From an uncultured Prevotellaceae bacterium (lineage in GTDB: Bacteria > Bacteroidota > Bacteroidia > Bacteroidales > Bacteroidaceae): a stretch of DNA of 64,000 nt. Below, one piece after another: positions 59,915-64,000 of the stretch. Location of the stretch: assembly GCA_902800495.1 (NCBI GenBank), contig CADCET010000001.1, positions 1 through 64,000 on the forward strand, given 5' to 3'. Position 1 is the first letter of the stretch. Each line of letters begins with the position of its first letter. The notes beneath the pieces are model-generated. The model saw nothing but the letters and a program-made list of their open reading frames with translations. It did no database searches and had not been told where the DNA came from. A program made the position numbers and the translations under genes.

Positions 59915-61147
59915 TTAGTTGAGTGACTTTAAATCAAGCTCGCCGGCGGCAACCTTTGCCTGACGTTCCTGCACGATGCGATGCAGTTCGTCGAGGTCGA
60001 TGCCCCAGAAGTAGTCCAGGTATTCCTTGACCATGGCCAGCTTCTGCTGAATCTTGTCGTAGCCGCTGTAGTCTTTCATTATTTCTTTCTCGTATTCGGG
60101 GACGGGTATCTTCCAGTACTCTGGTACGGGGTTGCCGTCCTTGTCGTAGACAATGTCGCCCTCGTCGGTGGTCTGGTAGATGATGTTGCCCTTGCTGTCA
60201 GTCATGGGTATGCGATTGCCCTCTTCGTCGGTCTCGAAGATAAAGTCGCCCTTCTCGTCGGTCTCCCAGATGTAGTTGCCGTACTCGTCACGCTGATAGA
60301 TGATGCGGCCATAGGGGTCGGTGGCGGGCACGGGGTCACCATTTTCGTCGGTGACCAGGATGGGGTTGCCCTTGCTGTCGAGTTCGTAGACGGGGTCGCC
60401 ATTCTCATCGGTCACCTCGACGATGGCCTGGTCGAGCAGCTCTTCCCACGCCTCGTCGCTCAGTGTGATGTAGAAGGCGATGGTCTGAACGAAGTCCTCC
60501 TGGGTCTCAGAGCTGGCGTAGTTGTTGACGAAGCCCATGGCAAGGGCCTCCTCGTCGCTGAGGTTCACCCAGCTCGACGACTGGTAGTCGGCCTTCGAGA
60601 TTTCGTTGAAGTCGGTGGGGTAGTTCTTCGTCTGGTGCAGGATGTGCGAGAACTCGTGGTGCATCGTGTTGAAGTACCACTCATTGAGGAAGTCCATGTC
60701 GAGCTTGTCGGGATTGATGTTGTTCACGTTGTAGAGCACTATTTTCATACCACCTTCGGCGGTACCGAGCACCAGTCCACCGTTGCCGTCGTAGGCAGGC
60801 GAGCCAATAAGGTTCATGACCTTCGGGGCGTATGTGCGGATGAAGTCCTTGCCCATGAGCTCCTCATAGGGCTCAAGCCACAGGTACTTGGTGAGCTTGG
60901 CCAGAGCGATGGCCTTGTCGTAGTCGGCCGGAACCAGGTTGTACTTGGTGTCCGACTCCTTGTACTCGAAGCGGTACTTGAAGTCGATGTTGTACGGCTC
61001 GACGTAGTTCTTCTGAAGCCACTTGTCGAAGTCATTCTGCGGGGTCTGTGTCGTGTTTGAGAAGATGCTCTGCGAGTCGAGGCTGTCCTCACTGCAGGCC
61101 ACCATAGTCAGTGCTGCAGCGCTAAGTATCAAATATCTCAGTTTCAT
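59915..61147 (-). CDS. Surface zinc-metallopeptidase-like lipoprotein with decapeptide repeats
   Basis: The 410-residue lipoprotein (lipobox MVACSED) has a zinc-type HEFSH (His164, Glu165, His168) in a block like that of the putative zinc-binding metallopeptidases next to SusCD pairs. Residues 246-340 form a strict 10-residue repeat with a Gly in each unit, for example TDENGDPVYE, TDEKGDFIFE and TDEEGNRIPM. The acidic residues suggest calcium binding or a linker. Normal family sequence resumes at EYEKEIMKDYSGYDKIQQ. It lies between the SusD and DUF4302 genes. Confidence 0.82.
   Translation of the reverse strand: MKLRYLILSAAALTMVACSEDSLDSQSIFSNTTQTPQNDFDKWLQKNYVEPYNIDFKYRFEYKESDTKYNLVPADYDKAIALAKLTKYLWLEPYEELMGKDFIRTYAPKVMNLIGSPAYDGNGGLVLGTAEGGMKIVLYNVNNINPDKLDMDFLNEWYFNTMHHEFSHILHQTKNYPTDFNEISKADYQSSSWVNLSDEEALAMGFVNNYASSETQEDFVQTIAFYITLSDEAWEELLDQAIVEVTDENGDPVYELDSKGNPILVTDENGDPVPATDPYGRIIYQRDEYGNYIWETDEKGDFIFETDEEGNRIPMTDSKGNIIYQTTDEGDIVYDKDGNPVPEYWKIPVPEYEKEIMKDYSGYDKIQQKLAMVKEYLDYFWGIDLDELHRIVQERQAKVAAGELDLKSLN
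60128..60412. repeat. 30-bp in-frame repeats encoding a decapeptide array
   Basis: About nine to ten units of 30 bases encode the TDExGxxxxE decapeptide. Units are diverged in the middle but share TCGGT and GTTGCC motifs. They form the repeated insert of the metallopeptidase gene. Confidence 0.85.
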
Positions 61148-61150
61148 ATC

Positions 61151-62761
61151 TTATTCCTCCTTATTGTTTTCGTCATTGTTATTACGTGGGTTGGGAGTCA
61201 GGCCAGCGTCGATAACGTCCTGCGGCAGCTGGAAGGCACGGCGCGGGTCGTTCAACATCAGCTTGTCGGGAGCCTGACGTTCGCGGTTGTGGGCAATCTG
61301 GATGCCCCAGCGCTTGATATCCATCCAGCGCAGACCCTCCTGGGCCACCTCGCAGCGGCGCATGTGCAGGATGCAGTGGATGAAGTTTTCCTGGACTGAG
61401 TCAGCCAGGTTGAAACCTAAGGGATGGAGGCGCTTTTTCGGCGATCCATAGTCTGCACTGGCAGGTATGGGCTGCTCGTTTTCGTCCTCCATATAGGGCA
61501 TGTCGGCGTAAGTCTCGACAACATCTTCCTGGCTGACCTGCAGACCGCTGCGCGAGTTGAACGACAACCAAAGGTTGATGTCGGCCAGCGCATTGGCGTA
61601 GTCGCCCTTCACGGCGTAGGCCTCGGCACGGCAGAGCAGCGTCTCAGGACCGGAGAGACGGACGATGGCGTTGCGGCGGTAGCCGACACCGTTCACCTTG
61701 TCAGTGTACTCGAAGTAGCCATAGTATTTCGAGTTGCAAAGCTTCTCGTTATAGCCCCAGCAGGAGTGCGACAGCCAGAGGTCAGACTTAGAGTTATAGG
61801 CACCCCAGATGCCTGCGGTGCGGTAGGTCTCTACCATGGCGATGTTGTTGATGTTGTGACCATAGCGACGTCCTAAACTGTAGGGACCGAGCCAGTAGAC
61901 CATGCTGGAGGCAGCCGTCTGGATGAGAAAGTTGCAGGCCTCGTTGGCCGAGACGTACTGGTTGCAGCGGTCCTCGAAATTCGAGGCCATCTCGCCGGCG
62001 ATGTATGCCCAGTTGCGCATCATCTTCTCCGGTTTTGTGCCCAAGGCCTTCGTGGCATACTCGATGGCCTTGTCCCACTTCTGGTAGTAGAGGTAGAAGC
62101 GGGCTGCGAAGGCGTTGGCGGCAGCCTTGTTGAAGTGGTACTTGGGGACGGTGTAGATGTTGTCGTCAATCAGTGGCAAACCTTCCTGCAGATCCTTTTC
62201 GATATTGGCATAGAGCTGGGCCAGCGTGCCGCGCTCGTAATGGGGCTTCAGCTCGGTCTCGGGTGTTGTGGGGTAGGGCAGACCCAAGTCCTGGTTGGCG
62301 GTCTGTGGATTGTAGGCCATACAGAAGAGGTTGGCCAGGTCGAAGATAGCCCATGCTCGACAGAGCAGGGCTTCGCCACGCTGTGCCTGCAGATTAGCGG
62401 GATTGCCCATCTCCTCAATAGCAAGCAGTGCTTGGTTGGCAGTGCTGACAGCAAGATAGCCGCTCTCCCAGAAGTCTTTCGTGGCATCGTTGTCTTCACT
62501 GGTGATGTCCTTCCACAGGTAGGCTTCCTCCTGCAACTTGTCCTCGAATGTAAAGGTGGAGCCGTTGTCCATCGCGTTGTCAGAAGCCATCTCAGCCATG
62601 ATGATGCTGTTGTTGGATGAGTAAGCGGTCGTTAGCAGCAGAGTCACCTGTTCTTCCGAGGTTACCTCGGTGCGGTTGTCGGGTATCTTGTCGAGGAAGT
62701 CGTTGCACGACGTCAAGCCCAGTCCTACCGCAATGATTGATAATCCTATATATTTATACAT
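61151..62761 (-). CDS. susD: SusD/RagB-family outer-membrane lipoprotein
   Basis: The 536-residue lipoprotein (SPII motif LGLTSCNDF) is the surface partner that closes over the SusC barrel when a ligand binds. TPR-like helices and the family pattern ALLCRAWAIFDLANLFCMAY and NALADINLWLS are seen. The start at 62761 was chosen because the extension from 62797 is made of AGTGAAAAGTGAAG repeats between susC and susD. It lies 42 bases after the susC stop. The ligand is not predictable; the neighbouring peptidase and DUF4302 genes suggest a peptide or glycan. Confidence 0.9.
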   Translation of the reverse strand: MYKYIGLSIIAVGLGLTSCNDFLDKIPDNRTEVTSEEQVTLLLTTAYSSNNSIIMAEMASDNAMDNGSTFTFEDKLQEEAYLWKDITSEDNDATKDFWESGYLAVSTANQALLAIEEMGNPANLQAQRGEALLCRAWAIFDLANLFCMAYNPQTANQDLGLPYPTTPETELKPHYERGTLAQLYANIEKDLQEGLPLIDDNIYTVPKYHFNKAAANAFAARFYLYYQKWDKAIEYATKALGTKPEKMMRNWAYIAGEMASNFEDRCNQYVSANEACNFLIQTAASSMVYWLGPYSLGRRYGHNINNIAMVETYRTAGIWGAYNSKSDLWLSHSCWGYNEKLCNSKYYGYFEYTDKVNGVGYRRNAIVRLSGPETLLCRAEAYAVKGDYANALADINLWLSFNSRSGLQVSQEDVVETYADMPYMEDENEQPIPASADYGSPKKRLHPLGFNLADSVQENFIHCILHMRRCEVAQEGLRWMDIKRWGIQIAHNRERQAPDKLMLNDPRRAFQLPQDVIDAGLTPNPRNNNDENNKEE

Positions 62762-62803
62762 ATTCAAAAATCCTTTCTTTATTTCTTCACTTTTCACTTC
62801 TGA

Positions 62804-64000
62804 TTAGATGCCCAGACGTACGGTGAGCGTGAACTGCTTAGGCATGGGTGAAGCCACACCACCGGAGTTGAAGAACTCGGGATCCTGGCCGTTCAGCTTC
62901 TTGTCGGCGTAGATGAGGAAGAGGTTGGTGGCCTGGAGCTTCAGAGAAGCACTGGTCAGGCTCAGCGGTGCAATCAGCTTGGCGGGGAAGTCATAGCCGA
63001 GAGAAATCTCCTTCATGCGGATGAAGTCGCCCTTGGCAATGCGCTCCGTAGAGTAGTTGTAAGCACTGTAGGCATACTGCAGGTAGCGGTCGTTCTGGTT
63101 CAGGTGCTTGTCGGCGATGACGGGCACGTTGGTCGTAGCCTCGTCGCCCTGCACGGTCCAGCGGTTCTTGAACTCACGCGGCATGGAGGTCAGGTCGCTG
63201 TAGCTCTTCTTGAACACGGGGTCAAGACGAACGACGTTGCCGAAGGCATAGGTCAGAAAGATGTTCAGACGGAAGCCCTTATAGGTAAAGACGTTACCCA
63301 ACGAACCAGTGACGGTCGGATCGGTCGGTCCCTCGTAGACCAGATGCTCTTTCTTGGTACGCTCCTGGAAGTAGATGTCGCTGACCGTAGTCTCGCCGTT
63401 CTCGTTGATGAACGTGGGCAGACCGTCTTCGTTCAGACCTTGGAAGTCCATCGAGAAGAGCGAGCGCACGGGGTAGCCTTCCATGGTGAAGCCGGTACCG
63501 GTAATCATGTCGATGACACGGGCACGGGAGTCAAGCTCGGTCACGGTGTTCTTGTTGTGCGAGAAGATGAAGTCGGTGTTCCACTTGAAGTCCTTCGTCA
63601 CGATGTTGCGGGTAGAAATCAAAAGTTCCTCACCGTGTGAACGCATAGAGGCCACGTTACCGTATTTCGAAATCTGACCGCCGATACCCTCGGTGTTGAT
63701 GACACCAATCAGGTCGTAGTTGTTACGGCGATACCAGTCGAAGCCGACATTGATGCGGTTGTCGAGGAAGCCGATTTCGGCACCGATGTTCAGCTCGTGC
63801 TTCTTCTCGTAGGTCAGCTCGGAGCTCTCAAGGTCGTCAATGTAAAGAGCCGTCTCACTGACGCCGGCGAACGGACGCCAGGGGTTGGTGCTCTTGATGA
63901 CCACACGCGAGTTACTGATATCTGCGGGACCACGGTCACCAGTCAGCGAGTACGAGGCCTTCAATGTCAGATTCGACACCGTCGGGCGCAGATTCTCAAA
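62804..64000 (-). CDS. susC: SusC/RagA-type TonB-dependent receptor, C-terminal part (cut by window edge)
   Basis: The frame runs open to the end of the window and encodes the last ~398 residues of a TonB-linked outer-membrane barrel, ending KQFTLTVRLGI. SusC-type hallmarks include ELNIGAEIGFLDNRINVGFD and FIRMKEISLGYDFP. The plug and TonB box lie beyond the window. It is the energy-coupled channel of the SusCD pair, driven by the ExbBD-TonB motor. Confidence 0.92.
   Translation of the reverse strand, partial: FENLRPTVSNLTLKASYSLTGDRGPADISNSRVVIKSTNPWRPFAGVSETALYIDDLESSELTYEKKHELNIGAEIGFLDNRINVGFDWYRRNNYDLIGVINTEGIGGQISKYGNVASMRSHGEELLISTRNIVTKDFKWNTDFIFSHNKNTVTELDSRARVIDMITGTGFTMEGYPVRSLFSMDFQGLNEDGLPTFINENGETTVSDIYFQERTKKEHLVYEGPTDPTVTGSLGNVFTYKGFRLNIFLTYAFGNVVRLDPVFKKSYSDLTSMPREFKNRWTVQGDEATTNVPVIADKHLNQNDRYLQYAYSAYNYSTERIAKGDFIRMKEISLGYDFPAKLIAPLSLTSASLKLQATNLFLIYADKKLNGQDPEFFNSGGVASPMPKQFTLTVRLGI

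Overview
The window looks like a chromosomal segment of a Bacteroidales bacterium, most likely Prevotella-like. Evidence: many promoters carry the Bacteroidetes -7 box TAnnTTTG, sometimes with TTTG about 19-21 bases upstream. Ribosome binding sites are weak. There is a SusC/SusD pair, type IX secretion and gliding relatives (PorT, GldH), BACON and DUF4302/DUF3943/DUF4421 proteins, and the ExbB-ExbD-ExbD-TonB-PstS-like operon typical of this phylum. No plasmid, prophage or CRISPR signature was seen.

Layout. 1-2194: AT-rich accessory patch with the tail of a transposase-like gene, a long nested inverted-repeat region that may encode a rod-shaped RNA, an acyltransferase, and a copy of a non-coding repeat element. 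2195-9703 (minus): two outer-membrane-type proteins, PfkA, a SpoIIE-type phosphatase sensor and a DUF3089 lipoprotein. 9725-19988 (minus): AraC regulator, patatin-like barrel protein, OprP-type porin, class A acid phosphatase, then TolC, HlyD and two ABC-2 permeases with no ATPase. 20236-23631 (minus): PorT-like protein and two tandem histidine-phosphatase paralogues, one lacking its catalytic residues. 23795-24625: a small ferredoxin and a 397-bp element with perfect 18-bp terminal inverted repeats. 24626-31657 (minus): ExbB/ExbD/ExbD/TonB/PstS-like/TPR operon, interrupted by a REP-associated tyrosine transposase gene with an internal 27-bp tandem repeat. 31792-36778 (minus): aminotransferase, RibBA, LptF/G and a START-like protein. 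36910-42770 (plus): tRNA-Met and two tandem membrane sensor kinases. 42866-49198 (plus): a short PurH domain gene followed by the mreBCD-mrdA-rodA cell-shape operon. 49195-53957 (minus): GldH, RicT, DNA polymerase III delta prime, MetF, tRNA-Lys, thymidine kinase. 54063-57291 (plus): RsmI, a coiled-coil lipoprotein and an M64 peptidase. 57310-64000 (minus): an ATPase, then DUF4302 protein, metallopeptidase, SusD and SusC (cut by the window edge).

How it fits together: most of the window is core metabolism and envelope biology. The outer-membrane uptake systems (SusC) depend on the ExbBD-TonB motor encoded at 28-32 kb. The AraC-patatin-porin-phosphatase-efflux run looks like an envelope or phosphate/lipid module. 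The most unusual signals are not whole gene clusters but repeat biology: a terminal-inverted-repeat element in two versions, short 8-14-bp tandem repeats in gaps and apparently inside genes (including one that replaces the usual zinc module of DNA polymerase III delta prime), a decapeptide repeat inside a metallopeptidase, and covarying palindromes in front of an ATPase gene. Two likely pseudoenzymes stand beside intact paralogues.
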